Shown: in pieces, positions 33,601-45,100 of the stretch
How the letters are laid out: every line of letters starts with the position of its first letter
How positions within the stretch are numbered: the first letter of the stretch is position 1
Origin: Cliona cf. orientalis
Lineage: Eukaryota; Porifera; Demospongiae; Clionaida; Clionaidae
Length of the DNA stretch: 64,000 bases
NCBI GenBank assembly: GCA_963930775.1
Contig: OZ005703.1
Span: forward strand, 7,750,001-7,814,000
Reading direction: 5' to 3'
Notes under the pieces: generated by a model
Told to the model about the DNA's origin: nothing
Database searches by the model: none
The model's input: the letters and a program-made list of their open reading frames with translations, nothing else
Program-made: the position numbers and the translations under genes

Positions 33601-35497
33601 GGTAGGACACCAGTTGTCGAGAACAGCCCACGAGTGACTATCACCTCCAATGCTGTTTCAAGTCAACTTCAGTTTAGGCCAGTACAGCAGTCAGACAATG
33701 GATCATATTCATGCAGTGCTGCTGTCGATGGATCTACTTTGTTCTCTGATTCACTAAATGTCATCATCAATGGTACAGTCGTATCATTATCTATTATTAT
33801 GCAATACTATTATATTCTATTATAATTTCAGCTCCCCCTGTGTCATTCCAGGTCACTGACAGCGGAGCTACTCCAACAGCTGGAGAAAGTTATCAGCTCA
33901 ATTGTAGTGTATCTGGAGCTGAAAATCTCAACCCTATCACTACCTACAGATGGACTAGGAACAGTGGCAGTGGACAGACTCAAGTTGGAGCCAACTCCAA
34001 CACTCTCTCCTTCACTCCGCTACGGCTGACAGATGCTGCTAGTTATGTTTGTGAAGTTACAGTCAGTTCAAGCTACCTAGCAAGTGATATCACAGCAATG
34101 AATTTTTTTGATGTTAGAATTCAATGTGAGTAAAATAATGATATTAATAACAATATTATTGTTCATATCCGAATATTTTATATCAAGTCCCCAGTCCGTC
34201 TTTCATCACACTGGTGAGCAGTGACCACAGCTCAAGGCCTAACTCTCTCCCTATTCTTGGTTCTGATGTAACCTTGACTTGCACTTTGGAGTTAAATTCA
34301 GCTGTAGTGGCTTCTGAGATCTTGTTGCTGATGGTAGACACACAGCTCTCAAAGGATGGAACTCCACTGGCTCTAACTGAACCAACAATAAGAGATACAA
34401 CCTTCACCTACACCACCCAGATCAACTCATTTGGGAGGAGTGACTCTGGAAGGTACACCTGTACAGCTACTGTTGGACCAGAGCTGGCTTTGACCTATGT
34501 CACTGGGAATGAAACGCTATCTGCTACAGTCAGTATTAAAGCTGGTACATATTATGTATAAGGCCAGGCTTGACTTTCAGGGTTCATACAATTGACATAC
34601 TTTTTTCAGCTTCTGCTCCCCCTGTGGATGTTGTAGCCACTCAGTCTGGTTCCTCTGCCCCAGTGGAGGTCAGCTGGAGTCCTCCATCTGATGGAGATAA
34701 CAGCATCACTGGATACAGGATTTTCTATGGCAGTGGGAACAATATTTCTGTAGGGGCAGCAGCTGCCTCCATTGGCTTAAGAGTCAATGGAAATTACACT
34801 GGTCAGAATGTATCTGTTCGCTCTGAAGCTGATCAACTGTATAGTGAAGTTGTTAGCACATCTGTTACTGCAGGTGACAATGAGCTAGACCCTATTTATT
34901 TTATGTTCATTTTATGTTACTACACTTCTTATCAGACAATAGCCAGCTGCTGAGTGCTGAAATGCAACGTAGTTGCTCAAGTGAAGTTGGTATTGCCATT
35001 GGAGCAAGTATTATAGCAGAGTGCCTGGTTGTCATGGTGATTACAATTATTGTTGTGCTGTGCTTATGGAGGTGAGAGAAACTTGATTGGTATATATACT
35101 ACTGATAATTCCAAATCTGTTGATTGACACATCTTGTGCACTAGTATAGAATTTTCTAACCCACAGAATAATCAATAATGTTAGTACAAATGAAACCGGA
35201 GTTGCATGCTATTACTTGTCCTGATCTATAATCTTGAATATTATTATTATCATCTGCAGGAAGAGGTCTGCTCATAAGGGTACTGATAATAATAAGAGTA
35301 TTGCTGTATCAGCAAATATGGCCTATGGTGAAGTGACTCTGAAGCCCGCTGGAATGATGGCAATGGAGGGAGAGTATGAGAATCCCGATAAGATAATGAA
35401 ACCATCTGATCAGTGGAATGAAGCAACAGCAGCAAGCAACTATGAAACCATTGATGCTAGCAATTGCAAACAGCCAGCAATGGAACAGCCATGCTAG
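30647..35497 (+). CDS. Ig/FN3 transmembrane receptor gene C (intact)
   Basis: Twelve exons: 30647-30740, 30888-31304, 31738-32079, 32140-32424, 32669-33010, 33090-33425, 33488-33772, 33832-34125, 34188-34544, 34610-34873, 34936-35071, 35260-35497; 1129 residues. Order: signal peptide; cysteine-rich Ig-like domain; three Ig; second cysteine-rich Ig-like domain; three Ig; one FN3 domain (VEVSWSPPSDG, ITGYRIFYGSG); a transmembrane helix with a buried glutamate (VGIAIGASIIAECLVVMVI); a basic stop-transfer (WRKRS); a tail of about 75 residues. The tail has three tyrosine motifs: NMAYGEVTL, EGEYENPDK (YxN, Grb2-SH2 type) and SNYETI (S-x-Y-x-x-I, ITIM-like). All extracellular introns are phase 1. 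Likely a cell-surface recognition receptor; the ligand is unknown. Confidence 0.88.
31361..31698. mobile_element. MITE in intron 2 of gene C (338 bp)
   Basis: The terminal inverted repeats are about 40 bp, starting TAGACGACTTAAGG and containing GACCGTTTA and GCCCATTAACTGCA. TA lies on both sides (31359-31360 and 31699-31700). It fills the intron between exons 2 and 3, which is only about 50-60 bp in genes A, E, F and G. No ORF is seen. Confidence 0.9.
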
Positions 35498-35739
35498 TAC
35501 AGATGTCATCGTGTGCAAATGACAAAAATACAACTTAATTGATAGCCTTTATAATGTTATTAGTTTGTTCATGCTCAAAGGTTATTTCACGAACAAGGGT
35601 TCATTCTGAACATATTAAGTGCAGTATAATGGTAATGTTACTATTGCCTTAGATAAGTCATAGGTTTGCTTCGTGATCTAGATGCCATATTATAATAATA
35701 TTATGTCCTGGGTGCCCTTGTTTGCCGCCCTAATTGGAT

Positions 35740-35860
35740 TCCTAAATGTTTGTTTGTGTGAGGTAGTGCAGTGACGAGGGGCTGGAGAGGAGGGAGGAGA
35801 GAGACACTTCATTGGGGTTACTGGGACTCACTCCAATAAATACCTTCAGCACTCCATACG
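35740..35860 (-). pseudogene. Fragment of the SPEF2 last exon between genes C and E
   Basis: The sequence from about 35750 (GTTTGTTTGTGTGAGGTAG) through GACGAGGGGCTGGAGAGG to ACTCACTCCAATAAATACC matches the final coding exon of the SPEF2-like gene at 56845-56950 almost base for base, on the same strand. It has no other SPEF2 exons nearby. At its right end it passes into a short piece of the Ig C-terminal exon (CCATACGAATTGAT). The remainder of 35498-35740 is AT-rich and holds no recognised gene. Confidence 0.85.
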
Positions 35861-36630
35861 AATTGATATCTTGCACTGAGAGGTTTATACATCACTAAAA
35901 ACAGTAACATTAATATCAAAAGCATTGATCAATCTTCTGATAGTCCCAAGGGTGCTCTACTGTGCATCACTGACAACCTTAGCTGCTGCAGTCAGAACCC
36001 TAGACTTGGGGAGTGGTACCAACCAAATGGAGCACTAGTGCAAGATAGTACTTCAACCATAACATTTTATAGAACCAGAGGAGCTAATGGAGAGGTGTTC
36101 TTGAATCGACCAAGTGGTGTTGAATCACCAATTGGACGGTTCTGTTGTGAAGTACCTGATGCAGCTAACACTAATCAAACACTCTGTGTGAACATTGGTA
36201 TGCTCACTAATATTAATTTTAATGAGTCGATAATTATCTTTATAGCTAGCTACAGTCATGTATAATAATATGCCTCTGATTTAAAATTCCTTTAAATTTC
36301 TTCTACATTCATAGAGTTCTGATAAACTGCAGCTGTACAGTGATTTCATCAAAGACGCTCTTGTTACAGCAATTAAACATTATTGCAAATGTCATTATCC
36401 CATCATCAACTTCAATAAAGATGTATTTATTTGTGAAGATTCACCAAAATTATGATCTATCGAAATGCTCTCACTGGCACACACAATTTTAATGGTACCC
36501 AGATTATGGTTTCATTCAGGACTGGGTCAGCACTGGACCACTGATTGAAGTGGATGGAAATTCCATACGAGTTGATAGCAGCTACCCCACTGCTGTCTCT
36601 TCACTAGATGATCCAGTGTGTGGAGAGAAG

Positions 36631-36831
36631 TGTTATAATATTATTTGATTTGTGCTGAACTTTGAACTTTACGTAATAGATAGAACATTCGAGAACATTC
36701 TCAGAACACGTGCATAGTCAGTAATTTAGAGTCAGTTTGATTTGTACTTGTGTGTGTAGCCAAGTTCAGGCTTGTGTCAAGTTTTGGTAATAATATCATT
36801 GAACTATCAAAGTATTTGATCTAACATTACA
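36631..36831 (+). repeat. 5' LTR
   Basis: It begins TGTTATAATATTATTTGA and ends in ATCTAACATTACA. It carries 10 extra bases (TTTGTGCTGA) that the 3' LTR lacks. Confidence 0.93.
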
Positions 36832-36832
36832 C

Positions 36833-36851
36833 TGGCGTAGTCGGCAGGATT
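36833..36851 (+). promoter_or_regulatory. Primer-binding site, complementary to a tRNA-Ser 3' end
   Basis: The 19 bases TGGCGTAGTCGGCAGGATT pair with CCA plus the acceptor stem and part of the T arm of a eukaryotic serine tRNA that begins GTAGTCG (AGA-anticodon type, from general knowledge). It starts one base after the LTR, the normal place for minus-strand priming. Confidence 0.75.
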
Positions 36852-36916
36852 TGCCCCAAGCTGTAACTGAACCGAACTCTGCGAGAAAACAGAACCCGTG
36901 ATACAGTTCCAGTACG

Positions 36917-39900
36917 ATGGCGGACGACGAGACTGATGGAGGTGCTCGTAGCACCGTCACTGTGACCACCCGTCCCTTGCTGACCCCAGAACCCTTCTCG
37001 GGAAAGGGATCTTTTACTGAGTGGCTCCAGCATTTTGAAGGCGTGGCCGCCATTAACAAATGGGATGACGCAGCCAAGTTATTGTGGTTGCGAGTCAGAC
37101 TCGTAGGAACGGCGCAGACGGCATATGGACGACTACCAACAACTGCCCGGGACTCGTACGCTGAGTTGACCAAGGCTCTGAAGGACAGGTTTGAGCCTGA
37201 TGCCATGAAAGAAATGTACATCGCAGAATTCCACGGCCGCAAGAAAGCGAAGACCGAAGGGTGGGCGGAGTTTGCCGACCACTTGAAGCTACTCGCAGAC
37301 AAGGCTTTCCCTGACTTGGAGGACAAAGCTAGAGAGTATATGTCGCTGACACACTTCATGGGACAGCTGGAAAACCCCCAAGTAGCTTTCAGTGTCAGAC
37401 AGAAACGTCCCACCACATTAATTGAGGCTGTTAGCGCAACCATCGAAATGGAGTCATATTTGAAGCCAAAAGCAAGTCATGTGGCACAAGTGGAGCCTGA
37501 ACAAGCACACCCAGATGCTGTGATAGCGGCAGTGCAGCACAAGCAAGATGCCATCATGGGCATGTTGGAAAATATCATGTCAAGACTGGAAAAATTAGAA
37601 GCCCGGACAAATGAAGGACGATCGGCATCTGCCGGCAATCCAGAACCCAGGGCAAGGAGGCCCGTGGTGTGCCATAACTGTAAGCAGGAGGGTCACTATG
37701 CAAGAGGATGTGCAGCACCACCAGCAAGGACCCCCCGAGATCAAAGCCAGACGCCAATCTCACTCCTCCCAGTCAGCCACTCCTACCGCATCAATGGTCG
37801 AGTTAATGGCGTCCAAGCAAGCTTCGTGGTTGACACGGGAGCAGCAGTTACCTTGTTGGATAAAACACTCTGGGACAAGGTAAACAATGCAGGACAAGCG
37901 TTGAGCACTTGGACAGGACCGCCACTGGTAGGAGTGGAAGGCACACGACTGGAGACATGGGGAACCACCACAATTGAGATCACATTTTCGGGTAAGACAT
38001 TCGAATTCCCTGTGCTAGTAGCCAGTTCGTTGACGGCCGATGCTATCTTGGGTATGGACTTCCTGGATGACAATGAATGTACGCTGGACATGGCCAACAA
38101 AGTGCTACGTTTTCCAAACAGAGGAGTATCGATCAGCCTGCGAGATTCCTCATCACAACCCCACATCGTACAAGCACGAGTCACGCTGGAGGAAACCCTC
38201 AGTATCCCACCCTTCAGCGAGATAGAAGTAATGGCCAAAATTGGTGAGGGCCTCCATGAGGGAACCTGGCTTGTGGAAGAGTGCAAGTCAAAGAATCTAC
38301 CGGTAAGAGTTGCTCGCGCCCTCGTTAACCCAATCACAACCACTGTGCCAGTCAGGCTGCTGAATCTCAGCTCGGACACCGCCATCGTATTCAAGGGCAC
38401 CAAGCTAGCGACAGTCGAGGAATGCAACACAACACCCGTCATCAGAGCAATGAGTGTAAACGCAGCAGCAGAGAAAGTGCCAAGGACGTCCGAGTCAAAA
38501 CGACAGGTGCTAGAAAAGATGATCGACAGATGTGCAGTTGACTTGGAGAGGGACCACAAGGAGCGATTCACTCAGCTCATATTTGAATTTGCCGACATAT
38601 TTGCAGAAGATGGCGAGCTTGGCCGAACAAGCAAAATCAAGCATTCCATCCACACCGGGGACGCACAGCCAATTCGCCAACCAGTCCGAAGAGTGCCACT
38701 CTGCCAGAGACAGGAAATGCAGAATCTGCTCGCTGAAATGCAAGACAAGGATGTGATACAACCATCGCAAAGCCCATGGGCATCGCCTGTGGTGTTGGTG
38801 CAGAAGAAAGACGGGAGCACACGCTTTTGCATTGACTACCGCAAGCTGAACTCAGTGACCAGAAAGGATGCGTACCCCATCCCCAGGATTGACGACACTC
38901 TGGACACCCTGGCCGGGTCACAGTGGTTCTCTACCCTAGATATGGTGAGTGGGTACTGGCAAGTGGAGGTGGGGGTGGAAGATAGAGCAAAAACAGCATT
39001 TTGTACCCCTAATGGTTTATTTGAATTTAAAGTTATGCCATTTGGTTTATGCAATGGCCCTGCCACCTTTCAGAGACTAATGGACCTGGTGCTGGCCGGC
39101 CTCCAGATGTCACATTGCCTGGTATACGTGGATGATGTAATCGTCATGGGCAGATCATTCCAAGAGCACCTCAGTAATCTGCGGAAAGTGTTCGAGAGGG
39201 TGAGGGAGGCAGGACTGACGTTGAAGCCAACCAAATGCGTGTTTTTCCAGACAGAGGTATTTTACCTCGGACACCTCATCTCCAGAGAGGGAGTTTCCAC
39301 AGATCCAGCAAAGATTGACAAAGTGGCGAGATGGCCCACCCCCCAGGCGGCAAAAGAAGTTCAACAGTTTCTGGGGCTGGCAGGGTACTACCGGCGTTTT
39401 GTTCAAGATTTTGCCACAATCGCAAAACCACTCCACCATCTCACCGAAAAAACAGCCCGATTTGAGTGGACGACTGAGTGCCAGGAAGCATTCCTAAAAC
39501 TGCGTCAGCGGCTTTGCTCAGCACCTATCCTAGCTTTCCCTAATTTCAGCAAGCCATTTATTTTGGATACGGATGCTAGCAACACGGGAATAGGAGGAGT
39601 TTTGTCCCAACTTGATGAAACCGGAAGTGAGCATGTGATCGCCTACGCTAGCCGAACCCTAAGCAAAGCGGAACGGAGGTATTGTGTTACTCGTCGTGAG
39701 CTGCTTGCTGTGGTAACCTTCACACAACAATTTCGCCCATACCTTTTAGGGAAACAGTTTACGCTGAGGACAGACCACGGATCCTTGACCTGGCTACAAT
39801 CGTTCAAGGAGCCAGAAGGCCAGCTGGCTCGCTGGCTTGAGAAATTGCAAGAATATCAGTTCACCATTGTCCACAGACAAGGCAAGAAGCACACCAATGC

Positions 39901-41584
39901 AGACGCCTTGTCACGTTTGCCGTGCACACAGTGTGGAAGGGAGAGCCACCAGACAACTGAGTTCCCATTGGATGTCTCTGTTGTGAGCCCAACTTCCTTT
40001 CACCTAGCTCGTGACGATGGCAGTCAGGATGATTCACACCCACAGAACCTTCGAGAGGCGCAGCTAAGTGATCCAGGTATCAAGTTCGTCCTGCGAGCAA
40101 AGGAAAGCAATGACAGACCCTCGGCAGATCTGACCAAGTCGAAAAGCCTGGAGACTCGAAAGCTGTTGCAGCAGTGGGATCAACTAGAAGTTCGAAACGG
40201 CCTCTTGGCTCGTAAATTTGAGCAGGAGGGAAAGGAAGTGACTCACCAATGGATCGTCCCTCAGAGCCAAAGGAAGGAAATATTACACCAGCTGCATGGA
40301 GGACCCACAGGTGCGCATCTTGGTGAGGTCAAGACTCTTGGGAAGCTACGAGAGCGTTTTTATTGGCCGGGATATGCTGATGATGTCAAGAAATGGTGCA
40401 GCGCCTGTGAACTGTGTGAGCAACGAAAGCACCCAACTCCACGAAACAGAGCTCCACTGGTTAGTGTGCACACTGGCTATCCAATGCAGAGGGTAGCCAC
40501 TGACATACTTGGACCACTGCCAGAGACACAGAGCGGAAACTCCTACGTTTTGGTAGTAGCCGACTATTTCACACGATGGGTGGAAGCATTCGCAATACCG
40601 AACCAGGAAGCCACAACAGTGGCAAGAAAGCTAGTCAATGAAGTATTCTGCCGTTTTTCCCCGCCAGAGCAACTACACTCGGATCAGGGCCGTCAATTCG
40701 AGTCACTACTGTTAGCTGAGGTTTGCCGGCTGCTCGGAATTCAAAAAACACGAACGACAGCCTACCACCCCCAGTCGGATGGGTTGGTGGAGAGATGGAA
40801 TCGAACACTCCTGCACAACCTATCAACGTGTGTGAAAGATCATCCAGAATCCTGGGAAGACTATGTGAGACCAATCTGCATGGCCTATAACACAAGTATT
40901 CATCCCACCACAGGGTTTACACCTTTCTACCTGATGTTCGGGAGACAAGCGAAACTTCCAGTGGAACTAATGTATGGAACACCCGAACCAGAATCACAAT
41001 CAAGCACAGAATATGCCACCCAACTCGAGTCAACTCTGACTGAGGCATATGAGAAAGTGAGAGCGAATACTACTCGGCAACTTGACCACCAAGCAGAACT
41101 TTACAACGAGAAAGTGCATGGAAAGCCATATGAAGTGGGCAGCCATGTATGGGTTCTATTTCCACAGGTGCCGAGAGGTAAATCGAAGAAACTGTACCGC
41201 CCATGGTCAGGCCCTTTTGTTGTCGTTAAACGCCTCTCCAATGTGACCTACCGAGTACAAGATTGCAGCAACCGACGTAAAAGAATGGTGGTTCACTTTA
41301 ATCGCCTCAAACAGTACAAACAGAGAGTCCAAACCACAGCCAAGGTCAAAGCTAAAGACAAACCACCACAAGACAATACACAGCCACATCATCACTTTGG
41401 GGCTGAGTTGGAATTGGTTGACGAGTTTGAGGGTGATGTCGTACTTACCCACAGAGGGAACCTTCCACAAGGCGGTGGAGCCGATATCGAACCAAACATT
41501 CGACAGGAAGAGTTGCACCAAGAGCCAGAACTTGTCAGAAGATACCCTCGAAGGGTACGCCGCCCTCCAGAGTTCTATTCGTAA
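36917..41584 (+). CDS. Gag-pol polyprotein of the Ty3/gypsy-type element
   Basis: A single uninterrupted frame of 1555 residues. Gag occupies the first 250 residues and ends in a CCHC knuckle (CHNCKQEGHYARGC, near residue 251). The aspartic protease has VVDTGAAVTLLD near 303. Reverse transcriptase has WASPVVLVQKKDG, FCIDYRKLN and the catalytic YVDDVIV near 736. RNase H begins LDTDASNTGIGGVL near 883. Integrase has an HHCC zinc region (CSACELC near 1163), then DDE residues in ATDILGPLP, LHSDQGRQFE and GLVERWNRTL, and a GPF/Y-type C-terminal module (WSGPFVVVKRLSNVTY). Gag and pol are fused without frameshift or stop, so gag would not be made in excess by recoding. All catalytic residues I can check are present. 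Confidence 0.95.
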   Translation: MADDETDGGARSTVTVTTRPLLTPEPFSGKGSFTEWLQHFEGVAAINKWDDAAKLLWLRVRLVGTAQTAYGRLPTTARDSYAELTKALKDRFEPDAMKEMYIAEFHGRKKAKTEGWAEFADHLKLLADKAFPDLEDKAREYMSLTHFMGQLENPQVAFSVRQKRPTTLIEAVSATIEMESYLKPKASHVAQVEPEQAHPDAVIAAVQHKQDAIMGMLENIMSRLEKLEARTNEGRSASAGNPEPRARRPVVCHNCKQEGHYARGCAAPPARTPRDQSQTPISLLPVSHSYRINGRVNGVQASFVVDTGAAVTLLDKTLWDKVNNAGQALSTWTGPPLVGVEGTRLETWGTTTIEITFSGKTFEFPVLVASSLTADAILGMDFLDDNECTLDMANKVLRFPNRGVSISLRDSSSQPHIVQARVTLEETLSIPPFSEIEVMAKIGEGLHEGTWLVEECKSKNLPVRVARALVNPITTTVPVRLLNLSSDTAIVFKGTKLATVEECNTTPVIRAMSVNAAAEKVPRTSESKRQVLEKMIDRCAVDLERDHKERFTQLIFEFADIFAEDGELGRTSKIKHSIHTGDAQPIRQPVRRVPLCQRQEMQNLLAEMQDKDVIQPSQSPWASPVVLVQKKDGSTRFCIDYRKLNSVTRKDAYPIPRIDDTLDTLAGSQWFSTLDMVSGYWQVEVGVEDRAKTAFCTPNGLFEFKVMPFGLCNGPATFQRLMDLVLAGLQMSHCLVYVDDVIVMGRSFQEHLSNLRKVFERVREAGLTLKPTKCVFFQTEVFYLGHLISREGVSTDPAKIDKVARWPTPQAAKEVQQFLGLAGYYRRFVQDFATIAKPLHHLTEKTARFEWTTECQEAFLKLRQRLCSAPILAFPNFSKPFILDTDASNTGIGGVLSQLDETGSEHVIAYASRTLSKAERRYCVTRRELLAVVTFTQQFRPYLLGKQFTLRTDHGSLTWLQSFKEPEGQLARWLEKLQEYQFTIVHRQGKKHTNADALSRLPCTQCGRESHQTTEFPLDVSVVSPTSFHLARDDGSQDDSHPQNLREAQLSDPGIKFVLRAKESNDRPSADLTKSKSLETRKLLQQWDQLEVRNGLLARKFEQEGKEVTHQWIVPQSQRKEILHQLHGGPTGAHLGEVKTLGKLRERFYWPGYADDVKKWCSACELCEQRKHPTPRNRAPLVSVHTGYPMQRVATDILGPLPETQSGNSYVLVVADYFTRWVEAFAIPNQEATTVARKLVNEVFCRFSPPEQLHSDQGRQFESLLLAEVCRLLGIQKTRTTAYHPQSDGLVERWNRTLLHNLSTCVKDHPESWEDYVRPICMAYNTSIHPTTGFTPFYLMFGRQAKLPVELMYGTPEPESQSSTEYATQLESTLTEAYEKVRANTTRQLDHQAELYNEKVHGKPYEVGSHVWVLFPQVPRGKSKKLYRPWSGPFVVVKRLSNVTYRVQDCSNRRKRMVVHFNRLKQYKQRVQTTAKVKAKDKPPQDNTQPHHHFGAELELVDEFEGDVVLTHRGNLPQGGGADIEPNIRQEELHQEPELVRRYPRRVRRPPEFYS

Positions 41585-41607
41585 TGCCTAATGCGGGACG
41601 CATTCCT

Positions 41608-41622
41608 GAAAAGAGGGAACTG
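41608..41622 (+). promoter_or_regulatory. Polypurine tract before the 3' LTR
   Basis: GAAAAGAGGGAACTG lies immediately before the 3' LTR, where the plus-strand primer is normally cut. Confidence 0.7.
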
Positions 41623-41813
41623 TGTTATAATATTATTTGAACTTTGAACTTTACGTAATAGATAGAACATTCGAGAACATTCTCAGAACACGTGCATAGT
41701 CAGTAATTTAGAGTCAGTTTGATTTGTACTTGTGTGTGTAGCCAAGTTCAGGCTTGTGTCAAGTTTTGGTAATAATATCATTGAACTTTTAAAGTATTTG
41801 ATCTAACATTACA
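41623..41813 (+). repeat. 3' LTR
   Basis: It matches the 5' LTR except for the 10-bp deletion and two substitutions (GAACTTTTAAAG against GAACTATCAAAG). Confidence 0.93.
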
Positions 41814-42004
41814 GAAGGAAGAGAAATGCTCGTGTGATGTTAATCCTAAATATGCCATGTCATTGTATGCCCGGCATCTTGATGATAATAACACTGCCAA
41901 ATGCTTTGAAGGATGTATTGTTTGTAATGGATGAACAGTTTGTACTCAAACTAATAATAAATTGTTGGTGTGTGTCCTGTACGTATTTTATCATGTTAGT
42001 GTTT

Positions 42005-42139
42005 CATGCATTTCCTGTCCTTTAGATCGCTGGAATTGGAAACTGACCTCAAAATTAATTTCGCTTCCAATACCCCACGTCTGTCGGGGGATGTGGTGGG
42101 CGCAATCGATCGATCAACAGGCTTAAATTTCAATTCAAG
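42005..42139 (+). promoter_or_regulatory. Conserved upstream block of Ig gene E
   Basis: It shares TCCTTTAGATCGCTGGAATT, GAAACTGACCTCAAAATTAA and a GGGGGATGTGGTGGGCG element with the blocks before genes A, C and F. It ends at the exon 1 start context TTCAAGATGG. Confidence 0.5.
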
Positions 42140-45100
42140 ATGGTACTGTTTCGCGTTACTGGTGGTAAATTTGAACGGGTCTTCTCTTTGGGGCTGCTGT
42201 TGCTATTAGTGACTGCACGTGTTTCAAGGCAGCAAGGTATGCGACAGCACCGTCTCCCGCGGTAGTGGCACTAGAGTCTACACATTCTATAGCCAATTAG
42301 CTAAGGGTCTACGGTTGTGCTATATGATCGGGAAAGTGGTTGACCAGTTCTCTCTTCCTCATATGCAGCTGGTGTCTCTCTGAGGTTTCGAGGAGAGACC
42401 TTACCCAGTGACAGCTTTGTGGATTTTGATGATACCCTGAATATAGGAAGCAGCGGTTCTGCTCCAACAAATAGGAATTCCGGCTTCGAAGATAGAGCAT
42501 TGCAGTGTATAACTGACCTTGTAGACTGTTGTGGTACAGAGTCAGATAGTCCTGTCTCGCGTACTCAGCATGGTAACTGGTACTTTCCTGATGGGAACAG
42601 AGTTAGTGAATTTATTTCTAGTGTTAGTGATCAAAGTACACGGTTTCTAGTGAACAGAGGTCCAAATGAAGTCATAAATGAACAACAGTTTAATGGCTCA
42701 GTTCGTCTCTTTCGAAGATTCAGTGCTATACCAGAAAGAGGTCGTTTCCGCTGTGAGCTACCCAGTGCTGCTGATCCCAGTGTTAACCAGATCCTCTATA
42801 TTAACATTTGTGAGTTTACTACTGCATGAACTGGCATGTACCTATTATGTTCCTATTGTTTCCACAGTGAATTTTGGTATTAGTCATGATGTTGATCATG
42901 TGACCATCACTCCCTCCACTGGCTCCACTGCCACTACTGCTGGGGATACAGGCTACTCACTGACATGCTCAATACCTCTCATTGATCCTACTAGTCGACC
43001 AAACAATGTGCCTTTTCCAAACTTTCAGTGGTCCTTTGGTGGCAGTACCTCACTTCCCTCTGGTGTGACTGCTATGCCAACTGTTATGAGCATCAGCACC
43101 TCCACTACCGAGACCTATACTAGTACTCTGCAGCTTTCTCCACTGAGTCAGGCTTATGCAGGGATGTACGCATGTCGACTTGGACCTGGAAGACTGGTGA
43201 ACAGTATTATGGTTACTGTGAATGGTATGATAATTTATGCTTGATTGTCAGATACACTGATGAATTTCTTCTGTCCAGCTCCTGCCATCTCTGTCCAGAT
43301 CACTGCAAGTGAAACTCCAATGTTGGGACAAAGCTACTCCCTCACATGTGATGTGACTGGAACTGAAACTCTTAACTCCTCCATAACCTACCAGTGGACT
43401 AAGAACAATGGCACTCAGACTCAAGTTGGAACTGATAGAGTTCTCTCCTTTTCTCCTCTCAGGCTGTCTGATGCTGGACGCTATACATGTCGGGCTACTG
43501 TTAGCTCACCTTACCTCAACAATGACATCACCATGATGGATACACATGATGTTGGAATTCAAAGTAAGTTTGGCTGTATCTTGTACATAGATCATTAGAT
43601 GCACCCATGTAAATGGGTCATAGTGGGCATGGATGTAGGGAGTGTGCCACAGTTGTTATGTACACGTTTCTGCATACCTAACGTATAAATTTATGTCATA
43701 TTTCATGATAATTAGATGTTGGTTTTGCATATTCTACGAAGCCACGAATAGAATTGCAAAATCAATGTCCAACTATTGTATTTTGGTAGCAGTCACTACT
43801 GGACCCGTTAACATACTAATGACCCCTTTCACCTCTAAATATCCCTCAATTTGGGATTGAAAAATTATATTGTTATGGTAACTGGTATACATACCTTAAG
43901 GCTACGATTATTTGCGGGTACAAATTTTAGTGGATTTCGTAAATAGCACATTTAGTGGGTACTCATTTAACATTCTATTTATTCGAAAATGTTGAAAATT
44001 TTAATACTTGCGGGTACGATTTTTAGCGAAAATTAGGCAAATCGCTAATTTTGCTAAATTTAGTACCCACAAACAAAAGTGTCCTGTAGAATGTATATGC
44101 ATAAATCATAATTACATGACGTGGTCCTGTTTATTTTGCTATGCAGTCCTAGCTCCAACTGTGATGCTGTCAAGTAGCATTCCCAACCCCATACCACCTT
44201 TTGGATCTGATGTTACTCTGACCTGTGCTGTGGAGTTGAGTCCAGCAGTGGATGTTTCAGTGACTGTTAACACAGTGTTTAATACACCTGATGGGTTCAT
44301 GCGTACTAGCACTGCACAGCCAGTTATGGGAAGCAGTACTAATTATGCTGCTACATTCCTGATCAGCTCATTTGGGAGGAGTGACTCTGGAATCTATTTC
44401 TGCAGAGCTATTGTCAGTTTGCCATCTAATGCATACGTCAGTGACAGCAGCACTTCACATTATACAGTCAGAGTCACAATTGGTGAGATGTTTATAACCT
44501 TACTCACATGATGTTTTGATAATAACAGCTGCATGCCTGCCGTTACATAAATTCTTTAGATGTTTATCTTGCACTGAGAGGTGTACACATCACTAACAAT
44601 AGCAACATTAACACCAGAGACATTGGCCAGATTTCTGACAATCCCAATGGTGCTCTACAATGTGTCACTGACAACTTTCGCTGCTGCCGTGCGGATCCTA
44701 GACTTGGGGAGTGGTACCAACCAAATGGAGCACTAGTCCAAGGGACTACTTCAACCACAGCATTTTATAGAACCAGAGGAGCTAATGGAGAGGTGTGGTT
44801 GAATCGACCCAGTGATGTTGAATCACCAACCGGACGGTTTTGTTGTGAGGTACCTGATGCAACTAACACCAATCAAACTCTCTGTGTGAACATTGGTAAG
44901 TGTAATACAATGGCATGATGCTAATAATAATAGTCATATCATTGAAATATTATTGTCACCATTATTAGGATTGTCCGTCACAGCCTCTGGCTCTCTCATT
45001 GCTGGTGAGAGCTACACACTGGAGTGTTCAGCAGGTGGCTCTGAGGGAACCTTTCAGTGGCTAGGACCACATGATGGCAGGACACCAGTTGCTGAGAACA

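Larger units (their letters stand above)
36631..41813 (+). mobile_element. Ty3/gypsy-type LTR retrotransposon, apparently complete
   Basis: The 5,183-bp element has LTRs at 36631-36831 (201 bp) and 41623-41813 (191 bp), both TG...CA. It is flanked by the 4-bp duplication GAAG (36627-36630 and 41814-41817). The LTRs differ by one 10-bp indel near the 5' end and two substitutions near the 3' end. A primer-binding site follows one base after the 5' LTR, and a purine-rich tract precedes the 3' LTR. One long ORF encodes gag and pol; there is no env-like ORF. The uninterrupted target GAGAAGGAAGAGAAA exists in genes B and G. Confidence 0.95.
35862..41934 (+). pseudogene. Ig-family remnant D, mosaic and carrying an LTR element
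   Basis: It starts inside an exon-6-like cysteine-rich domain (35868 to about 36196; ALLCITDNLSCCSQNPRLGE) with no signal exon or upstream Ig exons, and lacks the following Ig exon and linker. The C-terminal exon resumes at about 36315 but has small deletions (ACCAAAATTATG near 36450; CAGATTATGGTTTC near 36502) that shift the frame. At 36630 it is interrupted by the LTR retrotransposon and resumes at 41814 to a TGA at 41932-41934. It is plainly a dead copy produced by rearrangement. Confidence 0.85.

Noticed and set aside
36796..38571. Minus-strand ORFs of 215 and 262 codons across the LTR element
   Set aside because: They are shadows of the gag-pol frame, with no known retroelement protein on that strand.
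41585..41622. An env-like gene after pol
   Set aside because: Only 38 bases separate the gag-pol stop from the 3' LTR, so there is no room for one.
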